Positions 25,644-35,223 of a stretch of 64,000 nt of DNA are shown here, piece by piece (the first letter of the stretch is position 1; each line of letters starts with the position of its first letter). Below the pieces are notes generated by a model, which was not told where the DNA came from, did no database searches, and saw only the letters and a program-made list of their open reading frames with translations. Both the position numbers and the translations under genes were made by a program. Source of the DNA: Nesterenkonia sedimenti (GTDB lineage: Bacteria > Actinomycetota > Actinomycetes > Actinomycetales > Micrococcaceae); the NCBI RefSeq assembly GCF_012641515.1, contig NZ_JABAHY010000007.1, positions 24,933-88,932 of the forward strand, written 5' to 3'.

Positions 25644-26579
25644 TCAGGCGGTGTGCTCTTCGATGAACTCAGCCGCGGCCGAAAGGTCTTCTGGGGATTT
25701 CACTGCGAAGGTCTTGGTGCCCTTCAGGCTGCGCTTGATCAGCCCGGAGAGCGTTCCGCCGGGCAGCAGCTCCAGAACACCGGTGACCCCGGCCTCGCCC
25801 ATGGACTGCATGCAGGCATCCCAACGCACCGGGCGGGTGACCTGCTGAACGATCCGGCTCAGGGCCTCATCACCGGTGCTGACTGCCGCGCCGTCGCGGT
25901 TGGAGACCAGACGGACCACCGGGGCAGCGGTCTCGGCGCGCTGGGCTGCCTGGGCCAGGGTGCCCTCAGCCGGTGCCATATAGCTGGTGTGGAATGCTCC
26001 TGCGACCTTCAGCGGGATGACCCGGGCCTTTGCCGGCGGGTTCTCGCTGAGCGTGGTGATCCCTTCGGTGGAACCAGCGGCGACGATCTGGCCGGCTCCG
26101 TTGACGTTGGCGGGGGAGAGCCCGGCGTTCTCAATGGCGGTGAGCACATCATCCTCGGTGCCCCCGAGAACTGCAGCCATGCCGGTGGGCTCGGCGGCTG
26201 CGGCCTCTGCCATGGCGCGGCCACGGATGCCGATCAGCTCCATGGCAGTGGTATCGCTGATCACTCCGGCCAAAGCGGCAGCGGGGATCTCACCGACCGA
26301 GTGTCCGGCCAGGAGGACGGAGTCACCGTAGGCGGGCAGCTTATCCGGGGTCAGGCCCAGCGCACCGGCGGATATCAGGGCACCGGCTGCCAGCAGCGGC
26401 TGGGCAACAGCGGTATCCCGAATCGTCTCCTCATCCGAGGTGGTGCCATGGGTCTGCAGATCAGCCCCTGAGGCCTCGGTGTACCGAGCCAGATGCTCGG
26501 CGGCCTCATCGAATTCCAGCCATGGCTGGAGCATTGCGGGGGTCTGTGAACCTTGTCCTGGGCATACGATCGCTAGCAC
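25644..26579 (-). CDS. fabD: Malonyl-CoA:ACP transacylase
   Basis: A 311-residue enzyme that moves malonyl from CoA to ACP. IVCPGQGSQTPAM opens the protein; the nucleophile elbow is LAGHSVGEIPAAAL, and the catalytic histidine lies in AGAFHTSYMAPA. GTG start at 26579. It is the first gene of the fatty-acid operon, with a palindromic operator 69 bases upstream. Confidence 0.95.
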   Translation of the reverse strand: MLAIVCPGQGSQTPAMLQPWLEFDEAAEHLARYTEASGADLQTHGTTSDEETIRDTAVAQPLLAAGALISAGALGLTPDKLPAYGDSVLLAGHSVGEIPAAALAGVISDTTAMELIGIRGRAMAEAAAAEPTGMAAVLGGTEDDVLTAIENAGLSPANVNGAGQIVAAGSTEGITTLSENPPAKARVIPLKVAGAFHTSYMAPAEGTLAQAAQRAETAAPVVRLVSNRDGAAVSTGDEALSRIVQQVTRPVRWDACMQSMGEAGVTGVLELLPGGTLSGLIKRSLKGTKTFAVKSPEDLSAAAEFIEEHTA

Positions 26580-26647
26580 AGTCTCAACCTTCCCATCTGA
26601 GTCCGCTGTTCTGACCGGTTCAGGCTGACCACGTCGAGCCCGCCTCG

Positions 26648-26664
26648 TTGTAGAAACCCTACAA
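26648..26664 (-). promoter_or_regulatory. Predicted FasR operator upstream of fabD
   Basis: A 17-bp palindrome TTGTAG-AAACC-CTACAA in the 92-bp fasR-fabD gap. It matches the palindrome at 27864-27880 in front of fasR in arms and spacing. Binding by FasR is inferred from position. Confidence 0.6.
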
Positions 26665-26671
26665 GCTCAGC

Positions 26672-27850
26672 TCAGAGCCGTCCCAGTGCCAGGGCCGTCT
26701 GCAGAACATAGGCATCGCGCGGTTCCATGGGATCCCATCCGGTGACCTCAGTGACGCGTTTGAGCCGGTACCGGACGGTATTGGTGTGCACATACAGCTC
26801 CCTGGCGGTGGCCTCCAGAGAATGCCCGGTAGTCACATAGGCCTCCACGGTCTCCAGCAATCCGTGTCCGGCTTCCTTCAGCACCGTATGGATGCCCTCC
26901 ACCAGGGCCTCTTTGGCCAGCGGATCACCGGAGAGCGCCCGTTCTGGCAGGAGGTCCCCGGCAGCTGCCGGCCGCGGTGCCTGCGGCCAGGCCCCGGCAG
27001 CGGTGAACCCGGCAAAAGCCGACTGGGCGCAGCGTGAGGCCTGGGCGACAGTGCCCTCGTACTGGGCATAGACCACAGGGCCCTCCCCGAAATGCGGCAG
27101 CACGCGTTCGAGTCCCTCACTGAGTGAGCTCACCCCACCCAGCAGCAGGATCAGCCGATCACCCTGGACACCGACCACCGCATCGGCGGCGAAACGCACA
27201 CATTGCCGGCGCAGATGGGAGAGGAAGACCGCATCGGCCTGATCAGGGGCGGAACCGACAACGACGACGACGCCGGCCCCGGACTGCCAGCCAACTGCTG
27301 CGGCCCGGGAGGCGATCTGCTCGGTAGGTTCGGCACGCAGTACGGCGTCGACCAACAGTGCCTCAAGCCGTGAGTCCCAGGCGCCGCGGGATTCGGCGGC
27401 CCGGGCGTAGACATCGGCGATGGCGAAGGCCACTTCACGCGAGTAGCGCAGCACAGCCTCCAGAATCGCGGGCTGATCTGCTGCCGGCATCAGGCCCGGT
27501 AAGCGGGCCTCAACGGCTTCGACGATCGTGCGGATCAGCTGCAGGGCACGCTGCAGGGAGATCGTGCGCATGAGATCTGTCGGGGCAGGTCCCAACAGTT
27601 CGTTGACCAGGGGCAGTGAGCGTGCCCCGGGGTCTCGCAGCCAATTGCCCAGCCCGGCGATACCGCGCTGGGCAATCAGCCGCAGAGATGCACGTTCCTC
27701 AGTGGTCAGCTGCTGGTACCACGGCAGCTTCTCCTCCAGGTGCTGGCCGACCTCAGTGGTCAGCAGTCCCGAATTGCTGCGCAGCGCCTGCAGCGCTTCC
27801 TGACTGACCCGCACTGCGGGGGGCAGTTTCCCGGTATCCACACTCATCAT
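26672..27850 (-). CDS. fasR: PucR-type transcriptional regulator of fatty-acid synthesis (FasR-like)
   Basis: A 392-residue protein. The C-terminal ~60 residues are a PucR-type helix-turn-helix (YVTTGHSLEATARELYVHTN; NTVRYRLKRVTEVTGWDP); the middle resembles the degenerate GGDEF-like module of CdaR/PucR proteins (VVVVVGSAPDQADAVFLSHL). A PucR-like FasR directly upstream of fabD activates the fab operon in Streptomyces, and the same order is seen in mycobacteria. The start may be either of two consecutive ATGs at 27850 or 27847. Confidence 0.85.
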   Translation of the reverse strand: MMSVDTGKLPPAVRVSQEALQALRSNSGLLTTEVGQHLEEKLPWYQQLTTEERASLRLIAQRGIAGLGNWLRDPGARSLPLVNELLGPAPTDLMRTISLQRALQLIRTIVEAVEARLPGLMPAADQPAILEAVLRYSREVAFAIADVYARAAESRGAWDSRLEALLVDAVLRAEPTEQIASRAAAVGWQSGAGVVVVVGSAPDQADAVFLSHLRRQCVRFAADAVVGVQGDRLILLLGGVSSLSEGLERVLPHFGEGPVVYAQYEGTVAQASRCAQSAFAGFTAAGAWPQAPRPAAAGDLLPERALSGDPLAKEALVEGIHTVLKEAGHGLLETVEAYVTTGHSLEATARELYVHTNTVRYRLKRVTEVTGWDPMEPRDAYVLQTALALGRL

Positions 27851-27863
27851 CAGTGAGCCTACA

Positions 27864-27880
27864 TTGTGGGCTCCCTACAA
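27864..27880 (-). promoter_or_regulatory. Predicted FasR operator upstream of fasR
   Basis: A 17-bp near-palindrome TTGTGGG-CTC-CCTACAA, 13 bases before the fasR start in the 53-bp aceE-fasR gap; the same framework as the fabD-proximal site, suggesting autoregulation (inference). Confidence 0.55.
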
Positions 27881-27903
27881 ACGAGTGCGGTGGGATTACT
27901 GAG

Positions 27904-30639
27904 TTAGGCGTCGCCCCCGGAGGTGCCGGAGGTTCCGGCCTGCGGGTTGCCCAGATCGTATTTCTCCATGGCCAGAGCGGCTTTCTTCTTCTTACCCAGC
28001 ATCTGCAGGGCGCGCACCACCATGGAGTGGGAGTCGATCTTGAAGTGCCGGCGGGCGGCAGCCCGGGTATCGGAGAACCCGTAGCTGTCAGCGCCCAGGG
28101 TGGCGAACTCATTGGGCACGAACTGCCGGATCTGGTCCGGCAGGGCGGTGGTGTAGTCGGTGGAGGCGATGATCGGACCCTCTGCACCTTCCAGCTGCTG
28201 GGTCACGAAGGGCACCTCAGGCTCCCGCTCGGGATCCAGCATGGCGGCCTGTTCGACCTCCAGGGCCTGGCGGCGCAGCTGGTTCCAGCTGGTCACACTC
28301 CACACATCGGCGCTGACGCCCCACTCCTCGGCGAGGATCTCCTGGGCCTCCAGGGCCCAGGGCACCGAGACACCGGATGCCAGCAGCTGGACCTTCTCGC
28401 CCTCAGCCTCGCTGGCCTTGAGCTTGTAGATACCGCGCTTGACGCCCTCGATGTCCAGATTCTCCGGTTCGGGCAGCTGGGAGATCGGCTCGTTGTAGAC
28501 GGTGAGGTAGTACATGACGTTGTGGTCGCCATCGTGCTTGCCGTACATCTCGTGGAGCCCGTTTTCGATGATGTGGGCGATCTCGTAGCCGTAGGCGGGG
28601 TCAAAGTGCTTCACCGCGGGGTTGGTGGAGGCCAGGATGGGGGAGTGCCCATCGGCATGCTGCAGGCCCTCACCGGTCAGCGTGGTCCGACCTGCGGTGG
28701 CGCCGATGATGAACCCGCGGGCCATCTGATCGGCTGCTGCCCAGAAGGAGTCACCGGTGCGCTGGAAGCCGAACATCGAGTAGAAGATGTAGAAGGGCAC
28801 CATCGGCTCACCATGGGTGGAGTAGCTGGTGCCTGCGGCGGTGAAGGCTGCCACTGCGCCGGCCTCGTTGATACCGGGGTGCAGCAGCTGGCCCTGCGGG
28901 GACTCCTTATAGGCGAGCATCAGCTCACGGTCCACCGAGATGTAGTTCTGACCCTTGGGGTTGTAGATCTTGGCGGTGGGGAAGAAAGAGTCCATACCGA
29001 AGGTGCGGGCCTCATCGGGGACGATGGGCACAATCCGGTTGCCGAAGCCCTTCTCCCGCATGAGGTCCTTGAGCAGACGCACAAAGGCCATCGTGGTGGC
29101 CGCCTGCTGCTTACCGGAGCCCTTCTTGGCACCGGCATAGGCCTTCTCGCCGGGCAGTTCCAGGGTGTTGGCCGGGACCCGACGCTCCGGCAGGGGCCCG
29201 CCGAGCTCCTTGCGGCGCTCACGCATATAGGCGATCTCCTCGGCGTCCTCACCGGGGTGGTAGTAGGGCACCTGGTAGGGATCGGCCTCGATCTGCTCAT
29301 CGCTGATCGGGATGCGCAGGGTGTCGCGGAAGCGCTTGAGGTCATCGACGGTAAGCTTCTTCATCTGGTGGGTCGCATTGCGTCCCTCGAAGCTGGGGCC
29401 CAGGCCGTAGCCCTTGATGGTCTGCGCCAGGATGACAGTGGGCTTCTCGCGGGTCTCCACCGCCGACTTATAGGCCGCATAGACCTTCTGGTAGTCGTGG
29501 CCGCCGCGCTTGAGACCCCAGATCTGGTCATCGGTGAGATCAGCGACCATCTCCTTGGTCTTAGCCGAGCGGCCGAAGAAGTGCTCACGGACGAACTCGC
29601 CGGACTCAGCCTTATAGGTCTGGTAGTCGCCGTCGAGGGTCTCGTTCATCACTCGGACCAGCTCGCCGTCGTCGTCCTTAGCCAGCAGCTGATCCCATTC
29701 ACGGCCCCAGAGGACCTTGATGACGTTCCAGCCGGCACCGCGGAAGAAGGCCTCCAGCTCCTGGACGATCTTGCCGTTGCCGCGCACCGGCCCGTCGAGG
29801 CGCTGCAGGTTGCAGTTGATCACGAAGTGCAGGTTGTCCAGCTTCTCGTTGGCCGCCAGATGCAGCAGACCACGGGATTCGGGCTCGTCCATCTCGCCGT
29901 CGCCCAGGAATGCCCAGACGTTCTGATCCGAGGTGTCCTTGATTCCGCGGTTGTGCAGGTACCGGTTGAACTGCGCCTGGTAGATCGCGTTCATCGGGCC
30001 GATACCCATCGAAACGGTGGGGAACTGCCAGAACTCGGGCATCAGCCGCGGATGCGGGTAGGAGCTCAGTCCGTGCGGGGCAGCCGAGATCTCCTGGCGG
30101 AAACCGTCGAGGTGCTCCTCCGAGAGCCGGCCCTCCAGGAAGGCGCGGGCGTAGTTGCCGGGGGAGGAGTGCCCCTGGAAGAAGATCTGGTCACCGCCGC
30201 CGGGGTGGTCCTGACCGCGGAAGAAGTGGTTATGCCCGACTTCGTAGAGCGTGGCCACACCGGCGTAGGAGGAGATATGACCGCCGACGGCGATGCCCTC
30301 ACGCTGTGCCCGGTGGACCATGATTGCGGCGTTCCAGCGCAGCAGGCGACGGTAGCGGCGCTCCATCTCCTCATCACCGGGGAACTCCGGCTCCTGATCG
30401 GCCGGGATGGTGTTGACGTAGTCGGTGGTGGTGACCATCGGCACGCCGATGGACTTCGCACCGGCACGCTGCAGCAGGGTCCGGATGATGTATTCGGCCC
30501 GGCCGGTGCCATGAGTTTCGACCAGCTGGTCAAAGGCCTCTAGCCACTCGCTAGTCTCTTCAGGATCCTTATCCGGCAGCTGGTCGATCAGGCTGCTGCG
30601 GATGTGGGAAGTCTCTTCGCCAGCGCTCACTGTGGGCAC
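27904..30639 (-). CDS. aceE: Pyruvate dehydrogenase E1 component (homodimeric)
   Basis: A 911-residue thiamine-diphosphate enzyme that decarboxylates pyruvate for acetyl-CoA synthesis. The ThDP site [18 protein letters not shown] ... [15 protein letters not shown] is intact, and SHEPMV-type and HADGHSP segments in the C-terminal half match AceE. GTG start at 30639. Its position before fasR and the fab genes puts acetyl-CoA production beside fatty-acid synthesis. Confidence 0.96.
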   Translation of the reverse strand: MPTVSAGEETSHIRSSLIDQLPDKDPEETSEWLEAFDQLVETHGTGRAEYIIRTLLQRAGAKSIGVPMVTTTDYVNTIPADQEPEFPGDEEMERRYRRLLRWNAAIMVHRAQREGIAVGGHISSYAGVATLYEVGHNHFFRGQDHPGGGDQIFFQGHSSPGNYARAFLEGRLSEEHLDGFRQEISAAPHGLSSYPHPRLMPEFWQFPTVSMGIGPMNAIYQAQFNRYLHNRGIKDTSDQNVWAFLGDGEMDEPESRGLLHLAANEKLDNLHFVINCNLQRLDGPVRGNGKIVQELEAFFRGAGWNVIKVLWGREWDQLLAKDDDGELVRVMNETLDGDYQTYKAESGEFVREHFFGRSAKTKEMVADLTDDQIWGLKRGGHDYQKVYAAYKSAVETREKPTVILAQTIKGYGLGPSFEGRNATHQMKKLTVDDLKRFRDTLRIPISDEQIEADPYQVPYYHPGEDAEEIAYMRERRKELGGPLPERRVPANTLELPGEKAYAGAKKGSGKQQAATTMAFVRLLKDLMREKGFGNRIVPIVPDEARTFGMDSFFPTAKIYNPKGQNYISVDRELMLAYKESPQGQLLHPGINEAGAVAAFTAAGTSYSTHGEPMVPFYIFYSMFGFQRTGDSFWAAADQMARGFIIGATAGRTTLTGEGLQHADGHSPILASTNPAVKHFDPAYGYEIAHIIENGLHEMYGKHDGDHNVMYYLTVYNEPISQLPEPENLDIEGVKRGIYKLKASEAEGEKVQLLASGVSVPWALEAQEILAEEWGVSADVWSVTSWNQLRRQALEVEQAAMLDPEREPEVPFVTQQLEGAEGPIIASTDYTTALPDQIRQFVPNEFATLGADSYGFSDTRAAARRHFKIDSHSMVVRALQMLGKKKKAALAMEKYDLGNPQAGTSGTSGGDA

Positions 30640-30836
30640 CTTTCTGACGTTGTCTTGCCTATGCTCCGCTTCTGGCGGGGCGTTGTCGAGGTCTTTGAGG
30701 CCGCTCCAGACAGCCGGGGCAACCTCCCGGTGGTCCGCATGGGTGGCGGCCGCCGTGGGTCTTTTGTGGCAACTCTACCGGTTTCACGTTGTGTCGCACT
30801 TCCCGCTGAGGCCGGAATCCGCGTAACGTTGGCTCT

Positions 30837-31274
30837 GTGGGACAGAACTACGATGCCGCCACGAATGTTGTTGACAACCAAAACCTCCTTGAGGAGCTTG
30901 GGCTGAGCACCGATTCGTTGGTGCAAGAGATCGGCGTTGACGACGACGTCGACGATGCGCTGCGCGATGCCCTCGATGAGCAGTTGGCTGAGCCGCTGCT
31001 CGATGAGGATGAGCAGGAGGTGGTTGATGCGGTGCTGCTGTGGTTCCGCGAAGGTGAGGATGATCTCACCGAGGCGCTGATGGATGCGCTGACCACTCTC
31101 GAGGAGGACGGTGTGGTCTGGCTGATGACTCCACGGCCGGGCCGTGATGGTGCCGTGGCCCCGGTGGAGATCCAGGATGCCGCCACCGATGCCGGACTCC
31201 ATGTGACATCCTCAGCCGGAGTCAGCGCCGACTGGTCGGCCACTCGGCTGGTGCACCGCAAATCGTGGTCCTGA
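30837..31274 (+). CDS. DUF3052 family protein
   Basis: A 145-residue acidic protein of the actinobacterial DUF3052 family (NYDAATNVVDNQNLLEELGL; EEDGVVWLMTPRPGRDG). Function is unknown. GTG start with no ribosome-binding site; TAACGT ends about 7 bases ahead, so the mRNA may be leaderless. It overlaps the peroxiredoxin gene by 10 bases; the same pair lies beside aceE in mycobacteria. Confidence 0.85.
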   Translation: MGQNYDAATNVVDNQNLLEELGLSTDSLVQEIGVDDDVDDALRDALDEQLAEPLLDEDEQEVVDAVLLWFREGEDDLTEALMDALTTLEEDGVVWLMTPRPGRDGAVAPVEIQDAATDAGLHVTSSAGVSADWSATRLVHRKSWS

Positions 31275-31753
31275 CCCCGGGGCAGCAGGCGGCAGAGTTC
31301 AGCCTGCGCAACCAGCACGGTGAGACTGTAGCGCTCTCCGCGCGGTCGGGGCGCCCAGTTGCGGTGATGTTCTACCCCTTCGCCTTCAGCCGCGTCTGCG
31401 GCTCCGAGCTGGCCCAGATCCACCAGCGCTGGGCGGAGTTCGCCGATATCGATGCCGCACTGCTGGCCATCAGCTGTGAACCGGTGCATACCCTGCGGGC
31501 CTACGCCGAAGCACTCAGTGCTGAACCCTCCGAGGATCATGCGCAGGGGCTGGGCTTCGAACTGCTCAGCGATTTCTGGCCCCATGGCGAGGTCGCTCAG
31601 GCCTATGACAGCTTCGACGCCGAAAAGGGCTGCCCAGTGCGCAATACCTTCATCCTGGACCCCGGTCAGCGGATCACCCAGGTGATCTCCAGCCCCATGG
31701 GCCAGCCGCGGGATCTCGACGAGGTACTGGCGGCGCTGGCGCGGGCCCGCTGA
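31265..31753 (+). CDS. ahpE: AhpE-like one-cysteine peroxiredoxin
   Basis: A 162-residue thiol peroxidase. The peroxidatic cysteine is Cys45 in YPFAFSRVCGSELAQI, with serine replacing the usual threonine of the Px3(T/S)xxC motif as in AhpE. A further Cys occurs in EKGCPVRNTFILDP. It reduces peroxides with a small thiol or mycoredoxin partner. GTG start at 31265, overlapping the DUF3052 gene. Confidence 0.88.
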   Translation: MVLTPGQQAAEFSLRNQHGETVALSARSGRPVAVMFYPFAFSRVCGSELAQIHQRWAEFADIDAALLAISCEPVHTLRAYAEALSAEPSEDHAQGLGFELLSDFWPHGEVAQAYDSFDAEKGCPVRNTFILDPGQRITQVISSPMGQPRDLDEVLAALARAR

Positions 31754-31784
31754 GTAGACTGCGCCGCTGAGTAGACTGAAGACC

Positions 31785-32789
31785 ATGCCGCCACGCTCAG
31801 GCAGCCGGGCCAAATCCACCGGCACAGACTTCCGGGCCGTGGAGCCTGCCCCGCTGATCCTGCTCAAAGGCTCCGAGGACTATGTGGCCACCCGCGCCCT
31901 GGACCGGGTCAAAGCTGAGCTGAAGTCCCGGCACCCCGAACTGGAGTACACCCGCCTGGATGTCTCCGCTGCCACCCCCGGGGAACTGAGCACCCTGGCC
32001 TCACCCTCCCTCTTCGGGGAACCCCGGCTGATCTTGGCCGAGGATCTGGCCCAGATGAACGACACCTTCCTCGGCGAGGCCCTGCAATTTCTGGAGGAGC
32101 CCGCCGATGCCGATGTCACCCTGATCTTCCGGCACTCCGGGGGCAACCGAGGCAAGAAGCTGCTGGATGCACTGGGTGCCAAGGCCGTCGTCGTCGACTG
32201 TGCCCCGGTGAAATCCGATAACGACAAACTCGACTTCCTGCGCCAGGAGTTCCGGGCCGCTGCCCGGACTATCCACCCCGATGCCGCCCGGGCCCTGGTG
32301 GCCGCCGCCGGTTCCACACTCTCGGATCTCGGCAGTGCTGCCCAGCAGCTGATGCGCGATATCACCGGTGACATCACCGCCGAAGAGGTGGATAAATACT
32401 TCGGCGGCCGCGTTGAGGCCAGTGCCTTCAAAGTCGCCGATGCCGCCTTTGAAGGGCGAACTGAGGCCGCTACCCGGCTCTACCGCCATGCGGTGGCAAC
32501 CGGTGTCTCCCCGGTTGCGATCACCGCCGCCCTGGCCAGAAAGGGCCGGCAGATCGCGGCCCTGGTCGATCACCGGGGTCCGCAGAACCAGCTGGCATCG
32601 GCTCTGGGCCTGCCGCCCTGGCAGCTGCGCCAGGCCGCTGAGACCGCCCGGCGGTGGAGCCCGCGGGCCGCCGCAGATGCCGTAGAAGCCGTCGCCCAGG
32701 CCGATGCCGAGGTCAAAGGTCTCTCACGTGCGCCGGAATACGCCGTGGAAAAGGCGATCGGCCGGGTTTCTGCTAGTATTAATGGCTAG
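31785..32789 (+). CDS. holA: DNA polymerase III subunit delta
   Basis: A 334-residue clamp-loader subunit. N-terminal AAA-like domain (APLILLKGSEDYVATRALDR; LASPSLFGEPRLILAEDLAQ), no Walker A as expected for delta, and the C-terminal collar region (GVSPVAITAALARKGRQIAA; LGLPPWQLRQAAETARRWSP). rpsT follows, the usual order. Confidence 0.92.
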   Translation: MPPRSGSRAKSTGTDFRAVEPAPLILLKGSEDYVATRALDRVKAELKSRHPELEYTRLDVSAATPGELSTLASPSLFGEPRLILAEDLAQMNDTFLGEALQFLEEPADADVTLIFRHSGGNRGKKLLDALGAKAVVVDCAPVKSDNDKLDFLRQEFRAAARTIHPDAARALVAAAGSTLSDLGSAAQQLMRDITGDITAEEVDKYFGGRVEASAFKVADAAFEGRTEAATRLYRHAVATGVSPVAITAALARKGRQIAALVDHRGPQNQLASALGLPPWQLRQAAETARRWSPRAAADAVEAVAQADAEVKGLSRAPEYAVEKAIGRVSASING

Positions 32790-32984
32790 TGTCTAGGTCC
32801 GTAAAAGGACCATGCACTGCCCGACGACGGCAATAGCGCGCTGTAAGCTCATGGGCCCCTCTACCTGAAGAGCTCAGCGTGAATCGCCAAGGTGCCCCAC
32901 ACCACTGAAGTCTTCCGCCGTCGTCGTGCCCCACGGGTAACTGGCAGTGCTGCCCCTGAACCGCACGACAAAAGGAAAACACCT

Positions 32985-33245
32985 GTGGCAAACATTAAGT
33001 CCCAGAAGAAGCGCATCCTCACCAATGAGAAGCGCCGCCAGCGCAACCAGGGTGTGCGTACCGAGCTGAAGACCGCCGTGAAGAAGGTCCGCAACGCTGT
33101 GGCAGCCGGCGATAAGGACGCCGCTGCAGCCGCTCAGCGCGAGGCCGGCCGCAAACTGGACAAGGCAGCCTCCAAGGGCGTCATCCACAAGAACCAGGCA
33201 GCCAACCGCAAGTCCGGTCTGGCCAAGCTGGTCGCTAAGCTCTAA
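32985..33245 (+). CDS. rpsT: 30S ribosomal protein S20
   Basis: An 86-residue helical protein ([39 protein letters not shown]). Start is GTG at 32985 after AAAGGA; the longer open frame from 32892 does not match the family. About 195 bases of untranslated leader lie between holA and this gene, with no gene recognised. Confidence 0.96.
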   Translation: MANIKSQKKRILTNEKRRQRNQGVRTELKTAVKKVRNAVAAGDKDAAAAAQREAGRKLDKAASKGVIHKNQAANRKSGLAKLVAKL

Positions 33246-33264
33246 TCTGACTTTCTTTCGCCGG

Positions 33265-33299
33265 AGGCCTCGCGCGTCGTTTGCAGACGCGCGGGGCCT
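33265..33299 (+). terminator. rpsT terminator
   Basis: A 14-base stem AGGCCTCGCGCGTC with GACGCGCGGGGCCT (one G-U pair), 7-base loop, followed by TTCT. Confidence 0.75.
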
Positions 33300-33354
33300 T
33301 CTGCGTATCCACGTATGATGGATTGAGCCCCGATGTGAAGGATGGATAACCCAC

Positions 33355-35214
33355 GTGAGTCCCAAGGCCCGCACCCCGCAGGTGCCTGCCAGTACCAGCC
33401 CCGATGTGATTCGCAATTTCTGCATCATCGCCCATATCGACCACGGCAAATCGACCCTGGCCGATCGGATGCTGCAGCTGACCGGGGTGGTCCAGCCGCG
33501 GGATATGAAAGCCCAGTACCTCGACCGGATGGATATCGAGCGTGAACGCGGGATCACCATCAAATCCCAGGCGGTACGCATGCCCTGGGAGTTGGATGAC
33601 ACCACCTATGCCTTCCATATGATCGACACCCCGGGACACGTGGACTTCAGTTACGAGGTCTCCCGCTCCCTGGCCGCCTGTGAGGGCGCACTGCTGCTGG
33701 TCGACGCCGCCCAGGGCATCGAGGCCCAGACACTGGCCAATCTCTACCTCGCCATGGAACACGATCTGGCGATCATCCCGGTGCTGAACAAAATCGACCT
33801 CCCGGCGGCCATGCCGGATAAATACGCCGAGGAGCTGGCGCATCTGATCGGCTGCGAGCCCGAGGATGTGCTGCGAGTCTCCGGTAAGACCGGTGAGGGC
33901 GTAGAGGCCCTGCTGGACCGGATCGTGCAGGAGATCCCGCCGCCAGAGGGCGATGCCGATGCCCCTGCCCGGGCGATGATCTTCGACTCCGTCTACGACA
34001 CCTACCGCGGTGTGGTGACCTTCGTCCGCGTGGTGGACGGCTCCCTGGGCCACCGCGAGAAGATCCAGATGATGTCTACCGGAGCCACCCACGAGCTGCT
34101 GGAGATCGGTGTCTCCCAGCCCGAACCCGAGGCCACCAAGGGCCTGGGTGTCGGCGAGGTCGGCTATCTCATCACTGGTGTGAAGGACGTCCGCCAGTCC
34201 AGGGTCGGTGACACCGTCACCAGCCAGAACCGCCCGGCCGATGAGATCATCGGCGGCTATGAGGACCCCCGGCCGATGGTCTTCTCCGGGCTGTTCCCCA
34301 TCGACGGCTCCGATTTCCCGGTGCTGCGTGAGGCCCTGGAGAAACTCCAGCTCAACGACGCCGCCCTGAACTTCGAACCCGAGACCTCCACTGCCCTGGG
34401 CTTCGGGTTCCGTGTGGGCTTCCTGGGCCTGCTGCACCTGGAGATCACCCGGGAGCGCCTGGAGCAGGAGTACAACCTGGAGCTGATCTCCACCGCGCCC
34501 AATGTGGTTTACCAGGTCACCGATGAGGCAGGGGAGACGCACGAGGTCACCAACCCCTCGGAGTTCCCCGAGGGCAAGATCGCCGAGATCCGCGAACCGG
34601 TAGTGGATGCCACCGTGATCGTGCCAGCCGAGTTCATCGGCGCAGTTATGGAGCTCTGCCAGTCCCGCCGCGGCCAGATGGAAGGTATGGACTACCTCTC
34701 TGAGGAACGGGTGGAGATCCGCTATAAGATGCCGCTGGCCGAGATCGTCTTCGACTTCTTCGACCAGCTGAAGTCCAAGACCAAGGGCTATGCCTCCCTG
34801 AACTGGCAGGGCACCGGGGAGCAGGAGGCCGATCTGGTCAAGGTCGATATCCTGCTGCAGGGCGATAAGGTCGATGCCTTCTCCGCCATCACCCACCGGG
34901 ACCATGCCTACTCCTACGGGGTCAAAATGGCTTCCAAGCTCAAGGACCTCATCCCGCGCCAGCAGTTCGAGGTCCCCATCCAGGCGGCCATCGGCTCGCG
35001 GATCATCGCCCGCGAGAATATCCGGGCCATCCGCAAGGACGTCCTCTCTAAGTGCTACGGCGGTGACATCAGCCGTAAGCGCAAACTGCTGGAGAAGCAG
35101 AAGGAAGGCAAGAAGCGGATGAAGATGGTCGGCACTGTGGAGGTCCCGCAGGAGGCCTTCATCGCCGCCCTGAGCTCCGATGAGGGCAACGCGAAAGAAA
35201 AAGCCAAGAAGTGA
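33355..35214 (+). CDS. lepA: Translation elongation factor 4 (LepA)
   Basis: A 619-residue ribosomal GTPase that back-translocates or remodels stalled ribosomes. G motifs [33 protein letters not shown] and LNKIDLP are intact, and the C-terminal domain ends in the conserved [22 protein letters not shown] start at 33355. hemW begins 10 bases after the stop. Confidence 0.96.
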   Translation: MSPKARTPQVPASTSPDVIRNFCIIAHIDHGKSTLADRMLQLTGVVQPRDMKAQYLDRMDIERERGITIKSQAVRMPWELDDTTYAFHMIDTPGHVDFSYEVSRSLAACEGALLLVDAAQGIEAQTLANLYLAMEHDLAIIPVLNKIDLPAAMPDKYAEELAHLIGCEPEDVLRVSGKTGEGVEALLDRIVQEIPPPEGDADAPARAMIFDSVYDTYRGVVTFVRVVDGSLGHREKIQMMSTGATHELLEIGVSQPEPEATKGLGVGEVGYLITGVKDVRQSRVGDTVTSQNRPADEIIGGYEDPRPMVFSGLFPIDGSDFPVLREALEKLQLNDAALNFEPETSTALGFGFRVGFLGLLHLEITRERLEQEYNLELISTAPNVVYQVTDEAGETHEVTNPSEFPEGKIAEIREPVVDATVIVPAEFIGAVMELCQSRRGQMEGMDYLSEERVEIRYKMPLAEIVFDFFDQLKSKTKGYASLNWQGTGEQEADLVKVDILLQGDKVDAFSAITHRDHAYSYGVKMASKLKDLIPRQQFEVPIQAAIGSRIIARENIRAIRKDVLSKCYGGDISRKRKLLEKQKEGKKRMKMVGTVEVPQEAFIAALSSDEGNAKEKAKK

Positions 35215-35223
35215 CCGGACTAC

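Noticed and set aside
26648..26664. Simple terminator after fasR
   Set aside because: Arms are only 6 bp without a U-tract, and a matching palindrome precedes fasR, so an operator fits better.
27853..30543. 896-codon open frame antisense to aceE
   Set aside because: Overlaps the whole of a well-conserved enzyme; long antisense frames are common in GC-rich DNA and its composition is not protein-like.
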